From: Arthrobacter russicus
Lineage (GTDB): Bacteria; Actinomycetota; Actinomycetes; Actinomycetales; Micrococcaceae
Direction of reading: 5' to 3'
NCBI RefSeq assembly: GCF_031454135.1
Contig: NZ_JAVDQF010000001.1
Span: 558,001-622,000 of the forward strand
Length of the DNA: 64,000 bases
Position 1 is the first letter of the stretch. Each line of letters opens with the position of its first letter. A program made the position numbers and the translations under genes. This document shows positions 27,734 to 36,230 of this stretch, piece after piece. The notes under the pieces were generated by a model, which searched no databases, had not been told where the DNA came from, and saw nothing but the letters and a program-made list of their open reading frames with translations.

Positions 27734-28543
27734 ATGAAGAAAATCATGAGCGGTATTTTTGTCACCGGATTCATCGCCACAGCCATCACGTTGACCGGTG
27801 CCCCGCAGGCGAATGCCTGGGGAACGTCCGGCCACAATATTGCAGCCGGCCTCGCCGAATCCCGGCTGACCCCGACCGCAAAACAAGAAGTCGACCGGCT
27901 GCTCGCCGGCGAATCGAAGCCCACGCTTTCCGGAGTGTCCACCTGGGCCGACCAGATCCGGTCCGATGGCTCTGCTCTGGGCAAGGAATCCGGAGCCTGG
28001 CACTACGTCAACATCGCGGAGAACAACTGCAGCTATGATCCTGCGGTCAACGGGAACAACGGCTCCAACATCGTCGAGGCGCTCCGCAACCAAACCGCGA
28101 TTCTGGCGGACCGCACGCAGTCAGATGCTTCGCGCAACCAGGCGCTGAAATTCGTCGTCCACCTCGCCGAGGACATCGCGCAACCGATGCACGGCGGATA
28201 CGCCCGGGACCGCGGCGGCAACTCGACGAATGTGACCTATCTCGGCAGCAAAACGAATCTGCACTCGGTCTGGGACAGCCGGCTGCTTGCCGCAGGCAAA
28301 AAGAGCGATGCCACCTATGTCAAAGAGCTCACGGCGCAGCCGACGCCCGCACTGGGTTCCACCGATCCGGCGGCTTGGGTGAAGGAAAGCTGCAACATCG
28401 CGGTCAGCCCCGGGGTCTATCCGGCGAATTCCACGATCGGCAACGAGTACACCGCCAAGTATTTGCCCGTGGCCGAAAACCAACTCAAAATGTCCGGTGA
28501 ACGATTGGCCCGGCTGATCAACACCGCACTGGCAAACGGCTGA
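27734..28543 (+). CDS. Secreted S1/P1-type zinc nuclease
   Basis: A 269-residue exported phosphodiesterase. The signal peptide ends ANA (residue 28), exposing Trp29 as the mature N-terminus; in this family that Trp is itself a zinc ligand. Further zinc-site elements are SGHNIA, VSTWADQIR, SGAWHYVNI, FVVHLAEDIAQPMHGG and NLHSVWDSRLL. The fold binds three zinc ions and cleaves single-stranded DNA/RNA or 3'-nucleotides, probably for phosphate or nucleoside scavenging. The ATG at 27734 starts the signal peptide. Genes for the Gly/His protein and this nuclease diverge from a 166-bp region. Confidence 0.93.
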   Translation: MKKIMSGIFVTGFIATAITLTGAPQANAWGTSGHNIAAGLAESRLTPTAKQEVDRLLAGESKPTLSGVSTWADQIRSDGSALGKESGAWHYVNIAENNCSYDPAVNGNNGSNIVEALRNQTAILADRTQSDASRNQALKFVVHLAEDIAQPMHGGYARDRGGNSTNVTYLGSKTNLHSVWDSRLLAAGKKSDATYVKELTAQPTPALGSTDPAAWVKESCNIAVSPGVYPANSTIGNEYTAKYLPVAENQLKMSGERLARLINTALANG

Positions 28544-28548
28544 TCGTT

Positions 28549-28902
28549 TCAAACTCCTGCGAGGACCGACAAAGCCCCGCCGACGACGACCGTGAGCAGC
28601 CAGCCGGTTGAGGCGACCAGGATTCGGCGCTCCGCCGCGGCCCACTCAGGGCCGCGGCGGAGCGCCCGTTGGCGCAGATAGAAACAGACCGAAAAACCCA
28701 AGGTGCCAGCCGCGGTCAGCAGCAATCCGGAGATTTGGAGGATGCCGGGCAGCTGCCCTCCGGGCTCGTGCACCAAGAATCGCCAAGCGAAGATGTCGAC
28801 CACGATCATCGAAACGATGGTGCGCCACCAGGCCATGATGGTGCGCTCGATTTGCAGCCCCGGGTCCCGGGGCGCTGCAGATCCGGCCAGGCTCCCGCTC
28901 AT
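28549..28902 (-). CDS. DUF202 membrane protein (second of pair)
   Basis: A 117-residue protein with three hydrophobic helices and the DUF202 hallmark LQIERTIMAWWRT near residue 17. Its ATG overlaps the stop of the upstream DUF202 gene by 4 bp (ATGA), so both are made together. DUF202/YidH proteins are inner-membrane proteins of unknown role. The gene ends 5 bp from the nuclease stop on the other strand. Confidence 0.88.
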   Translation of the reverse strand: MSGSLAGSAAPRDPGLQIERTIMAWWRTIVSMIVVDIFAWRFLVHEPGGQLPGILQISGLLLTAAGTLGFSVCFYLRQRALRRGPEWAAAERRILVASTGWLLTVVVGGALSVLAGV

Positions 28903-29252
28903 CGCCAGAAAAGCAAGACCAGAAACGCGATGGCGGAAACGCCTACGACGCCTGCCATGCCCAGCAACACCCAGGAGTGCGGCAGATCCTCGTTGTTCCG
29001 CATCGCCTTTTCCTGCGCAGCCCAACGCCGGTAGGCGACGAACGCCAGGACGCCGCTGAACACCGCGAGCAGTACGCACAGCGCCGTGCGCAGTTGCACC
29101 GGGTTCAGCGCCGAAGCCAATTGGTTCACCGCCACCGCCCCGGCGAGCAACGCCAGCGCAGTTCGCACCCAGGCCAGGAAAGTCCGCTCGTTGGCCAGCG
29201 AAAACCGATAGTCCGGGCGCTCCCCGGTAGTACGCCAATCTGGCTTTTTCAT
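28899..29252 (-). CDS. DUF202/YidH-family membrane protein (first of pair)
   Basis: A 117-residue protein with an N-terminal soluble stretch, the DUF202 motif SLANERTFLAWVRTALALLA and three membrane helices. The ATG at 29252 is chosen because GAGGAA lies 9-10 nt upstream; a start 18 codons further up has no such support. Two different DUF202 proteins encoded as a coupled pair suggest a hetero-oligomer. The 250 bp upstream (29253-29502) shows no gene. Confidence 0.87.
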   Translation of the reverse strand: MKKPDWRTTGERPDYRFSLANERTFLAWVRTALALLAGAVAVNQLASALNPVQLRTALCVLLAVFSGVLAFVAYRRWAAQEKAMRNNEDLPHSWVLLGMAGVVGVSAIAFLVLLFWR

Positions 29253-29502
29253 CAGAAACAGTTCCTCTTCGATCCCATGGATCCACCCCGTCCAGCCAAC
29301 CGGCATCCGATCAGAACCATCGAAGCTTCCAGGTCATCATTCAAACACGCGCGGCTGGGCAACCGACTCAGCGCGGGAAAAGCATCTGGGGATGGAAGTA
29401 AATGGAAGTAACTCGCAAGCTTTCCTTAGTCGGCCCCACCCCCGGTCTGCCCCTGTCATCGGACACTCGGCACACCGTCCTGGAAGGGATCGAAGGCCGG
29501 GT

Positions 29503-29706
29503 CTAGTCCCGGATCTCGATCCCCAACCGCTCCTCGAGCAGCCCGGGAACCGTCCAGTCGATGGTGACCTGTCGGCGTGTCTTGGGATCGTAGATGGTGG
29601 TTTCATCAGGGTGCGGCAGCTGCTCCCGGTAGTTCAACAGCGCTTGGCCGCGAGTGATGTATCCCCAAGGGGTAAGAATGAGACGGGGCAATTCGTAGGT
29701 TTTCAT
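29503..29706 (-). CDS. Hypothetical 67-residue protein
   Basis: A small soluble protein starting MKTYELPRLILTPWGYITRGQALLNYR. It is rich in charged residues and proline, with no membrane helix or cysteine. Codon use resembles the neighbourhood, and the frame lies in a gap otherwise without a gene. The ribosome site is weak (AGAGAGA, distant). It could be part of an AAA or toxin-antitoxin accessory group, but I do not recognise it. Confidence 0.45.
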   Translation of the reverse strand: MKTYELPRLILTPWGYITRGQALLNYREQLPHPDETTIYDPKTRRQVTIDWTVPGLLEERLGIEIRD

Positions 29707-29863
29707 TGTCTACAGTCTCTCTTGACGAACCTGGATGATTGCTTTGGGCATCATGATAGCTTGCTGCGAAGCAACCGGCTCAGATTCATGATCAGGCGTG
29801 CCTCGGACCCCCGGCCTGGAAACCCAGGCGACGCTGATGCTATTCGCCGGCCCGGAACCAGGA

Positions 29864-30430
29864 TCAACTCCGGCGCAACCGCCATTCTTCGGCCAGGATC
29901 GCATAGATTTCCAGATCGGCCCACGCGCCCTTGAACCGAAGACTGCTCAGATGGCTCGCCTCATGGCGCATTCCCAACCGCTCGGCGAGCTTTGCCGAGG
30001 CATGGTTCCCACCGTTGATCCGCGCAATCACCCGGTGCAGGCCCAGTTCCCCGAACGCCAGGTCCAAAAGCGCGGAGCAGGCTTCCGAGGCGTAGCCCCG
30101 GCCAGTGGCTTCCGGGTGGAATACATAACCGATCTCGCCGGCTCGATGTTCTGCCGAATGGAAAAACAGCACGACGTCGCCGATCAAGCTCCCCGATTCG
30201 GCGGACTCCACGCCCAAGGTGAGCGCTTGGGCTTCTCCGGTGAGCGCCGTCCGGGCGAAATCACCGGCCAGCCGCTGGGCCAGCACCGCTTCGTCCATCG
30301 GTTCGAAGGGCAAGAACCGGCAGACTTCCGCATTGCCCCGATACGCCAGCAGAGCCGGGGTGTCCTCGGGCCTCAGCGGCCGCAATCGCAACCGGGGAGT
30401 CTTGATAGGGTAATCCGGACGTAGCTGCAC
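29864..30430 (-). CDS. GNAT-family N-acetyltransferase (RimJ/RimL-like)
   Basis: A 188-residue acetyl-CoA transferase. It opens with TPRLRLRPLRPEDTPALLAYRG, shown in part as RLRLRPLRPEDTPALL, the start of the RimJ/RimL branch. The acetyl-CoA loop is HPEATGRGYASEAC and NHASAKLAERLGMRHEA is the usual late motif. The GTG start has AGGGG upstream. The target amine cannot be predicted; N-terminal ribosomal protein, spermidine or antibiotic acetylation are all seen in this family. Confidence 0.9.
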   Translation of the reverse strand: MQLRPDYPIKTPRLRLRPLRPEDTPALLAYRGNAEVCRFLPFEPMDEAVLAQRLAGDFARTALTGEAQALTLGVESAESGSLIGDVVLFFHSAEHRAGEIGYVFHPEATGRGYASEACSALLDLAFGELGLHRVIARINGGNHASAKLAERLGMRHEASHLSSLRFKGAWADLEIYAILAEEWRLRRS

Positions 30431-30463
30431 CCCCTGATTCTGCCAGGTCCGCAGCCGGGCAGG

Positions 30464-32326
30464 TCAACCGGCCGAAAGAATCTGGTCCGCGGCCCGTTCC
30501 GCCAAGGTCGCCGTGGGCGCCCAGATGAAGCTGCCCGGGATCCGGTTGAACGCCGAAGCATCGACCACCCGCAGTCCAGAGGTTCCCCGCACCCGGTGTT
30601 TGGAGTCCAAGACCGCCATCGGGTCACTCGCCGCCCCGATCGGGTTGGTGCACGAACCGTGGTGTCCGAATTGCTCTTTGCGGATGTAATCGGTCAGATT
30701 GGCCGACGTCCCGGGCGCCACTTCGACGCCGAACAGACCCGCCCGTTTGTTGATCCGGCGGGCAACCTCGATCCCCTCGGAAATGGCAGCAATGTCATAA
30801 GCACCGTTGCTGCCGTCGTCGAAGGACTGTTTGTTAACAAACGGTGTGTCCAACGGATCCGCAGAACGCAGCCGGACATAGCCCTTGCGGCTCTGCGAAT
30901 ATGCTTTGACCACAATCCAGGTCAGGTACTGGGACGGGGTCTGCAACGCCGTGTCCACCCAGCCGGGCCGGAAGTTGTAGAACTCCCCGAAAACGCCCAA
31001 AAGCGCCACCTCCGGACGTTCCGATCCGGCGGAGTAGCGCCGTCGCAGGTAGAACGGTGCGCCGTTGCTGCCGTATACCGAAGCAGTCCCGCCGGCTTGC
31101 CAACCGGTCATGCAGACGACGTCTTCCGGGCCTCCGGTGAGCGTGCATCCTGCAGTCAGGCTCAGCGGCCGGTCCAACCGGGTAACCACGGTGGCCTCAT
31201 TGCGATCCTGGAAATTGCTGCCGACGCCGGGCAACGGGACTTTGACTTCGATGCCCTGGCTGCGCAGCTGTTCGGCCGGCCCGATGCCGGAAAGCATGAG
31301 CAGCTGGGGCGAGTTGTAGCATCCGCCGGCCAGGATGACCTCCTTGCGCGCCCGGATGGTGCGGCGCAGCTTGGCGCGGGTCCCCTCGCTCGGGTTGCCG
31401 GCGTCGGGATCCGCCGAGTACAGATGCTGGCTGGCCAAGTACTGTACGCCCACGGCTTTCTGCGCGCCGTCGGGGGCGCGTTCCAGGAGCACCTTTTCGG
31501 CGAGCGCGCCGTTCAGGATGGTCAGGCCGGGGTTCTTCGCGGCCGCCGCGAGCAGCCGTTCACGCGGGCCGATGCGCCGGCCGTTCCGTGAGTTCTGCGG
31601 TGTGAGGTAAGCCCCTTGGGCGCTCTGCGAAGTGTTGAGGTAGGAGTTCGGGTCCGGGCCGATCTTGACCGCGGCCCCCTGCGGCAACAACGCGTTTTCT
31701 GCTTCGAAGGAGGCCAGCAGCCGGGCGACTTGGTCGTCGGTGGCCGCGCGCAGCGGGGTGACCTGTTGCAATGGCTGCCAAGACAGCACCTTTTCCCAAT
31801 ACCCCCACATCGTTTCCGGGTCGAAGGACGCATCTCCGGTGAGATTCTGCAGATAGCTCCAGTCGCCGGGGCTCGCGTTGATGGTGACCATCGCGTGATG
31901 CGCGGAACACCCGCCGAGGGTTGCTGCCCTCGGGTAAAGCACGCCGTCTTTTTGCGGCACGAACTGCCCGCCGTGCGCTGCTGCGTCGGCATAGTGCCGG
32001 ACGAAGTAGTCCCAACGGATAGCGGGGTCGGAAACCGTCCTCGGCCAAAGTGCCGGCACGTCGTAATAGGTGCTGTTCCCCTGGTCCGGCCCGGCTTCCA
32101 GGACGACGACGGCGTAGCCGGCCTCCGCCAACCGGGCAGCCACCGGGGCACCGCCGGGTCCGCTGCCGACCACGATGTAGTCGACTTCGCTCGGCGGATT
32201 GGCGGCATCGCGCACCGCCATGGGCTGCGGCAAACCGAAGGCGCCCAGCGGCAAGGCACCCAGGGTCATCCCGGTCAGGACATTGCGTCTGGTCAGATCG
32301 TTGGTTCCGGTCACATCATCGGCCAT
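30464..32326 (-). CDS. GMC-family FAD oxidoreductase with Tat signal
   Basis: A 620-residue flavoenzyme. The N-terminal TRRNVLTGMTLGALPLG is a Tat-type signal, so the folded protein is exported with FAD bound. The FAD motif is IVVGSGPGGAPVAARLAEAG (residues 51-70) and a Glu follows in VVVLEAG. The GMC active-site region FGHHGSCTNPIGAA supplies the C-terminal histidine. DASAFNRIPG near the end is a GMC signature. It oxidises alcohols; choline, glucose, cholesterol or aryl-alcohol substrates are possible. It lies downstream of the protease gene, with a hairpin between them. Confidence 0.9.
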   Translation of the reverse strand: MADDVTGTNDLTRRNVLTGMTLGALPLGAFGLPQPMAVRDAANPPSEVDYIVVGSGPGGAPVAARLAEAGYAVVVLEAGPDQGNSTYYDVPALWPRTVSDPAIRWDYFVRHYADAAAHGGQFVPQKDGVLYPRAATLGGCSAHHAMVTINASPGDWSYLQNLTGDASFDPETMWGYWEKVLSWQPLQQVTPLRAATDDQVARLLASFEAENALLPQGAAVKIGPDPNSYLNTSQSAQGAYLTPQNSRNGRRIGPRERLLAAAAKNPGLTILNGALAEKVLLERAPDGAQKAVGVQYLASQHLYSADPDAGNPSEGTRAKLRRTIRARKEVILAGGCYNSPQLLMLSGIGPAEQLRSQGIEVKVPLPGVGSNFQDRNEATVVTRLDRPLSLTAGCTLTGGPEDVVCMTGWQAGGTASVYGSNGAPFYLRRRYSAGSERPEVALLGVFGEFYNFRPGWVDTALQTPSQYLTWIVVKAYSQSRKGYVRLRSADPLDTPFVNKQSFDDGSNGAYDIAAISEGIEVARRINKRAGLFGVEVAPGTSANLTDYIRKEQFGHHGSCTNPIGAASDPMAVLDSKHRVRGTSGLRVVDASAFNRIPGSFIWAPTATLAERAADQILSAG

Positions 32327-32384
32327 GGTTCCATCTCTCGAAAGGATCGGTGCTCAGCGTTGGAGCCAGGTCAGAATCGCGCCC

Positions 32385-32437
32385 TGACGGCACTGGGTGG
32401 CGGCCACGGATCCCGTGGCCGCCACCCAGTGCCGTCA
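32385..32437 (-). terminator. 25-bp perfect palindromic terminator after the serine protease
   Basis: Arms at 32385-32409 and 32413-32437 are perfect reverse complements around the 3-nt loop ATC. It lies 24 nt past the protease stop and 59 nt before the GMC gene. No U tract follows. Confidence 0.75.
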
Positions 32438-32460
32438 ATTGCCTCAAGGCATCACTGTTG

Positions 32461-33417
32461 TTAGGCGGCAGCAGCTGTCTTGTAGGTGTTCTGGATGACG
32501 GTCCCCCAATACGGCCCGTACATCATTTGCACTCCGTTGTAGCCGTAGCTGTTGACGCTGTTCTGCAGTCCGTTGGAACCGGTCCCGATGAACCAGGGGC
32601 CACCCGACGATCCGCCGGTCATCGTGCACGGGATGCCCTGCGTGGTGTTGCCCGAGTTGATCCGGTCATTGGTCGCCTTGCCCGCGCAGCTCCACAGCCG
32701 TTGGCCGTCATAGGGCGCCGCCGCCGGGTACCCGTACGCGGTGTAGTTCAGCCCACGGGATTGGTTGAAGGCCACTCCGGAAGCCCCGACCACATCAGCC
32801 AAGCGCTTGCCGTTGAGCGTCGAGACGACCGCGAATCCGGTGTCGTAGTTGATGTCCCCGTTGTTGACCCACTGGCTGGTGGCGATCAGGGTTCTGGCCG
32901 GCCATTTTCCGTACGGAGCCGCACCATTTTCATAGGCGGGTACGAACACGAAGTCCTTGTAGTAGACGCCGGGCCCTTCGTTCATGCAGTGGCCCGCAGT
33001 CGATACGGTACTGCCGTTGGTCGAGTTCACCGAGTTGCCTGAGCAGACATATCCGGAACCGTTGATCGTGAAGAACACCTTGCCGATATTGGAAATCGGC
33101 GTCAACGGGCCGCTTGTCGCCCGCAACACCGGCTGCTGCGCCGGCACCGTGGTGGGCAGGCCGGTTTGCGGTTGGACCGTGGGTCCGGCAACTTTGTCCG
33201 CGACGAGCGAATCGCCCGGGATCGCGGCTTTCATCCGCTCCGGCGTCCAGTAATCCTGTGCCGCCTGGGCCTCGGAAGTTGAAATCGCGGTGGAACTGAC
33301 ATCGCCGTTGCTGACCGGCTCGGCAGTCGCCTGGCTCATACCCGCGCCAAACAATGCCGTTACCGCAGCCACTACGAGAAACGTCAGCGGAACCTGCTTC
33401 TTGAGCTTCGTGTTCAT
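32461..33417 (-). CDS. Secreted trypsin-like serine protease
   Basis: A 318-residue exported peptidase of the S1 type. A Sec signal ends near AMSQATA (about residue 32) and a pro-region of about 60 residues follows. The catalytic triad is readable: His in VSTAGHC, Asp in NYDTGFAVV and Ser in TGGSSGGPW. A second cysteine pair (YVCSG, WSCAGK and PCTM) suggests disulfides. The C-terminal segment is short, with a Gly/Tyr stretch and no cell-wall anchor. GGGAGAAC precedes the ATG. The transcript appears to begin with two adjacent hairpins. Confidence 0.92.
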   Translation of the reverse strand: MNTKLKKQVPLTFLVVAAVTALFGAGMSQATAEPVSNGDVSSTAISTSEAQAAQDYWTPERMKAAIPGDSLVADKVAGPTVQPQTGLPTTVPAQQPVLRATSGPLTPISNIGKVFFTINGSGYVCSGNSVNSTNGSTVSTAGHCMNEGPGVYYKDFVFVPAYENGAAPYGKWPARTLIATSQWVNNGDINYDTGFAVVSTLNGKRLADVVGASGVAFNQSRGLNYTAYGYPAAAPYDGQRLWSCAGKATNDRINSGNTTQGIPCTMTGGSSGGPWFIGTGSNGLQNSVNSYGYNGVQMMYGPYWGTVIQNTYKTAAAA

Positions 33418-33450
33418 GTTCTCCCAATTCGATATTCACTAGTGAGCTGC

Positions 33451-33506
33451 GGAGCGCTGCATCAATGAAGCGCTCCGGCTTGCCGACCTCGGACCCCCGG
33501 CAAGCC
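33451..33506 (-). promoter_or_regulatory. Tandem hairpins in the protease 5' region
   Basis: On the minus strand GGCTTGCCG (33506-33498) pairs with CGGCAAGCC (33485-33477). It abuts a second stem GGAGCGCT (33476-33469) / AGCGCTCC (33458-33451). The start codon is 34 nt further on. They could be a stabilising or regulatory 5' UTR. The remaining 33507-33815 is AT-rich, with a CAAAATATTTTG palindrome near 33575-33590, and holds no convincing gene. Confidence 0.55.
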
Positions 33507-33815
33507 ACCCGTCGAATTCAGCACCTTCAGGCCGCCGACCTTCGCACTCGATGACCGACCCGTCCATGCCGATACCAAAATATTTTGATATTTAATCATT
33601 TGAATTTCAAGAACCGGAGATAACCGATTAACTCCCTGGATGAAGGCTGTATTTTTCCCATGAACCCTGTGACCCGTCGAACCGAGTCGCACATCGATCT
33701 GGATCTTCGACGCTTTGCGATCTTGTCTACCTGAATATTCGCTAATCTATGGTTTTCACCGAATTTTAAGGTGATACTTATGCCAATAAACCGTAGATAG
33801 TCCACAAGGAGAAGC

Positions 33816-34979
33816 ATGTTTTCCCTCGACACCACCGCTGTCCACGCGGGCCGCGACGGACTCACCGACCAGGGCCTGCATGCGGTTCCGATCGACCTTT
33901 CCACTACCGCACCGCTCCCCTCAGTGCACGCCGGCGGCTTGGCCTATGAGCACCTGGCGACCGGCGGTCCGCATGAATCCGGCCAGAGCACGGTCTACCA
34001 GCGGCTGTGGAATCCGACCGTGGCACGCTTCGAAACCGGCGTCGCGACCTTGGAAAACGCCCCCGAGTCCGTCGCCTTCGCCACCGGCATGGCGGCGCTC
34101 AGCGCGGTCCTGTTGGCCGTGGTCGCGACCGGGAAAAAGCACGTCGTCGCGGTTCGCCCGCTCTACGGCGGAAGCGACCACGTGCTCGCTTCCGGAATGT
34201 TGGGCACCGAGGTGAGCTTCGTGACGCCGGACGGCGTGGCCGGCGCGCTGCGGCAGGACACCGGCTTGGTCATCGTGGAGACTCCGGCCAATCCGAGCCT
34301 GGAATTGGTGGACGTCTCCGGGCTCGTGGCCGCCGCGGACGGCGTGCCGGTGCTGGTGGACAATACCTTCGCCAGCCCGGTCCTGCAGCAACCGCTCAAT
34401 GACGGAGCCGCCATGGTGCTGCACAGCGCCACCAAATTCCTCGGCGGCCACGGCGACGCCATGGGCGGCGTGGTGGCCGCCGCCCCGCTTTGGACCAGCC
34501 GGCTGCGTCAGATCCGCGCGGTCACTGGTGGAATCCTGACCCCTTGGCCGGCCTATCTGCTGCACCGCGGGCTTGCCACCTTGCCGATCAGAGTGCGGGC
34601 GCAACAGGAAACCGCCGGGAAAATCGCCAGCTCCCTGGCCGGGCACGAACTGGTGGGCCGGGTCCGCTACCCGGGACTGCCCGAATGCGATCCGCTCGGC
34701 CTGGTCGGCACGCAAATGGCCGGCCCAGGTTCGTTGCTCGCCTTCGAAGTAGCCTCCGCCGAGCATGCCGAGCGGATACCGGGCGCCCTCAAGCTGATCA
34801 CCCATGCGGTATCGCTGGGCGGCATCGACACGCTCATCCAGCACCCCGCTGGCCTGACCCATCGACCGGTCGCAGCCGATGCCAAGCCGCAACCGAACTT
34901 GCTCCGGCTTTCCGTCGGCCTGGAAAGCGCCGACGACATCGTCGCGGATCTGCAGCAAGCGATTGAGGCAACCCGCTAG
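33816..34979 (+). CDS. Cys/Met-metabolism PLP enzyme (cystathionine or methionine gamma-lyase type)
   Basis: A 387-residue type I PLP enzyme. The PLP lysine is Lys207 in VLHSATKFLGGHGD. The phosphate-binding YxR is in STVYQRLWNPTV, and the aromatic stack residue is in RPLYGG. The C-terminal arginine is in LRLSVGLES, which anchors the substrate carboxylate. It may cleave cystathionine or methionine, or sulfhydrylate O-acetylhomoserine. AAGGAGA 5 nt before the ATG is strong. Its neighbours give no pathway hint, but the genome region has lost a metY-like gene, so it may supply part of that function. Confidence 0.88.
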   Translation: MFSLDTTAVHAGRDGLTDQGLHAVPIDLSTTAPLPSVHAGGLAYEHLATGGPHESGQSTVYQRLWNPTVARFETGVATLENAPESVAFATGMAALSAVLLAVVATGKKHVVAVRPLYGGSDHVLASGMLGTEVSFVTPDGVAGALRQDTGLVIVETPANPSLELVDVSGLVAAADGVPVLVDNTFASPVLQQPLNDGAAMVLHSATKFLGGHGDAMGGVVAAAPLWTSRLRQIRAVTGGILTPWPAYLLHRGLATLPIRVRAQQETAGKIASSLAGHELVGRVRYPGLPECDPLGLVGTQMAGPGSLLAFEVASAEHAERIPGALKLITHAVSLGGIDTLIQHPAGLTHRPVAADAKPQPNLLRLSVGLESADDIVADLQQAIEATR

Positions 34980-35025
34980 CCCGATCGGACGGCTCGGACC
35001 GGGCCGGCCCCGGCTCGTTGCCGGC

Positions 35026-36000
35026 TCAAGCGCGCACCGACAGCACCACCTTCCCCAGGATCCCGCCCTCACCCACCTGCCGCACCGCCTGCGCGGCCTC
35101 GGCCAGCGAATAGCTCTTCACCACCACCGGCGTCACCGAGCCTGCCTCGATCAGCCGGGAAAGCGCGGCCAGCCCTTCCGGGTTCGTGAAGGCCATCAGC
35201 CCTTTCAACCGCTGCCGCACAAAAGGCGAAAGCAGCAATGCCTGGAGCGTCCGGCCCAACGGGCCGAAGAGCCGCCCGCCGGTTTCCGAACCGACGATCA
35301 CCAAGGTTCCACTGCCGGTCAGCAGCCGTCGAAGCCGACGCAGCGGACGGCCGCCGGCAATGTCCAGAATCAAGTGGTACTTCCGCTCCGGCGCCAGGGG
35401 GGCTTTTGCATAGTCGATCACTGCATCGGCACCGAGCGAACGCACGAACTCCACGCCCCGGCTGCTGCAGACCGCAGTGACTTCGGCACCCATCGCGTGC
35501 GCGATCTGCACCGCGAATGCGCCTACCCCTCCGGAGGCGCCGACGACCAGCACGGCTTGGCCGGCTTGCAAGCCGCCTACCGTGCGCAACGCGGCCAGAG
35601 CAGTGATCGCCGACGTCGGCGCGGCAGCCGCCTGCTCGAAGCTCAGCACGGCAGGCTTCATGATGAAGGAGCTCGCCGGCCCGCAGGCATATTCGGCATA
35701 CGCGCCGCTGCAGGAGCCGAAAACCTGATCGCCGACGGCGAAGCCGGTGACCGCGGAGCCGATGGCAACGACGGTTCCGGCGACGTCGCGCCCGGCCGTC
35801 GGCACCCGCGGTCGACGGAAACCGTATCCGGACAGTCGGAGCAAGTACGGCAAGCCAGTGGTCAGATGCCAGGTGCCGCGGTCGACTCCGGCGGCGTGGA
35901 CCGCGATCAGCACTTGGTCATCGGAGACCTCGGGCACCGGAAGGTCAACCAACTGCAAGACCTCGGGCGGACCATAACGGTCTTGGATGACCGCTTTCAC
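35026..36000 (-). CDS. NAD(P)-dependent zinc-free alcohol dehydrogenase / quinone oxidoreductase
   Basis: A 324-residue medium-chain dehydrogenase. The GroES-like domain spans residues 1-140 and the nucleotide motif is VLVVGASGGVGAFAVQIA. The catalytic and structural zinc cysteines of true alcohol dehydrogenases are absent, which places it with quinone oxidoreductase and enoyl-reductase-like proteins. It begins at GTG 36000, overlapping the regulator stop (GTGA). It is third in an operon of membrane protein, XRE regulator and dehydrogenase. Confidence 0.9.
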   Translation of the reverse strand: MKAVIQDRYGPPEVLQLVDLPVPEVSDDQVLIAVHAAGVDRGTWHLTTGLPYLLRLSGYGFRRPRVPTAGRDVAGTVVAIGSAVTGFAVGDQVFGSCSGAYAEYACGPASSFIMKPAVLSFEQAAAAPTSAITALAALRTVGGLQAGQAVLVVGASGGVGAFAVQIAHAMGAEVTAVCSSRGVEFVRSLGADAVIDYAKAPLAPERKYHLILDIAGGRPLRRLRRLLTGSGTLVIVGSETGGRLFGPLGRTLQALLLSPFVRQRLKGLMAFTNPEGLAALSRLIEAGSVTPVVVKSYSLAEAAQAVRQVGEGGILGKVVLSVRA

Positions 36001-36230
36001 GATGCACCCCCGGAAGATTCCGGATAATGGAAGACCTCGTCCAACGGGACGCCGAAGACCCGGGCGATTTGGAAGGCGACTTCCAAGGAGGGCGAATAGC
36101 GGCCCTGTTCGATCGCAATCACGGTTTGCCGGGTCAGCTCGATGCGTTCCGCGAGCTGCGCCTGGGTCATCTCGCCGTGCGCAAAACGCAGCTGCCGGAT
36201 CGAGTTGCTGACTCGAGTCGGTTTCACCAT
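35997..36230 (-). CDS. XRE-family transcriptional regulator
   Basis: A 77-residue regulator, essentially one helix-turn-helix: RQLRFAHGEMTQAQLAERIELTRQTVIAIEQGRYSPSLEVAFQIAR, read as MTQAQLAERIELTRQT plus IEQGRYSPSLEVAFQIAR. Its ATG at 36230 overlaps the membrane-protein stop by 7 bp and its stop overlaps the dehydrogenase start. This small size is typical of YozG-type regulators coupled to a membrane partner. It probably binds the large dyad at 36668-36725 and so controls its own operon. Confidence 0.9.
   Translation of the reverse strand: MVKPTRVSNSIRQLRFAHGEMTQAQLAERIELTRQTVIAIEQGRYSPSLEVAFQIARVFGVPLDEVFHYPESSGGAS

Noticed and set aside
33507-33815. Possible SAM riboswitch before the sulfur PLP enzyme
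   Set aside because: I could not find the paired elements of any known SAM aptamer in the AT-rich region.
33596-33904. 102-codon minus-strand frame upstream of the PLP enzyme
   Set aside because: It overlaps the strong start of the plus-strand gene and has no ribosome site; it is probably chance in AT-rich DNA.
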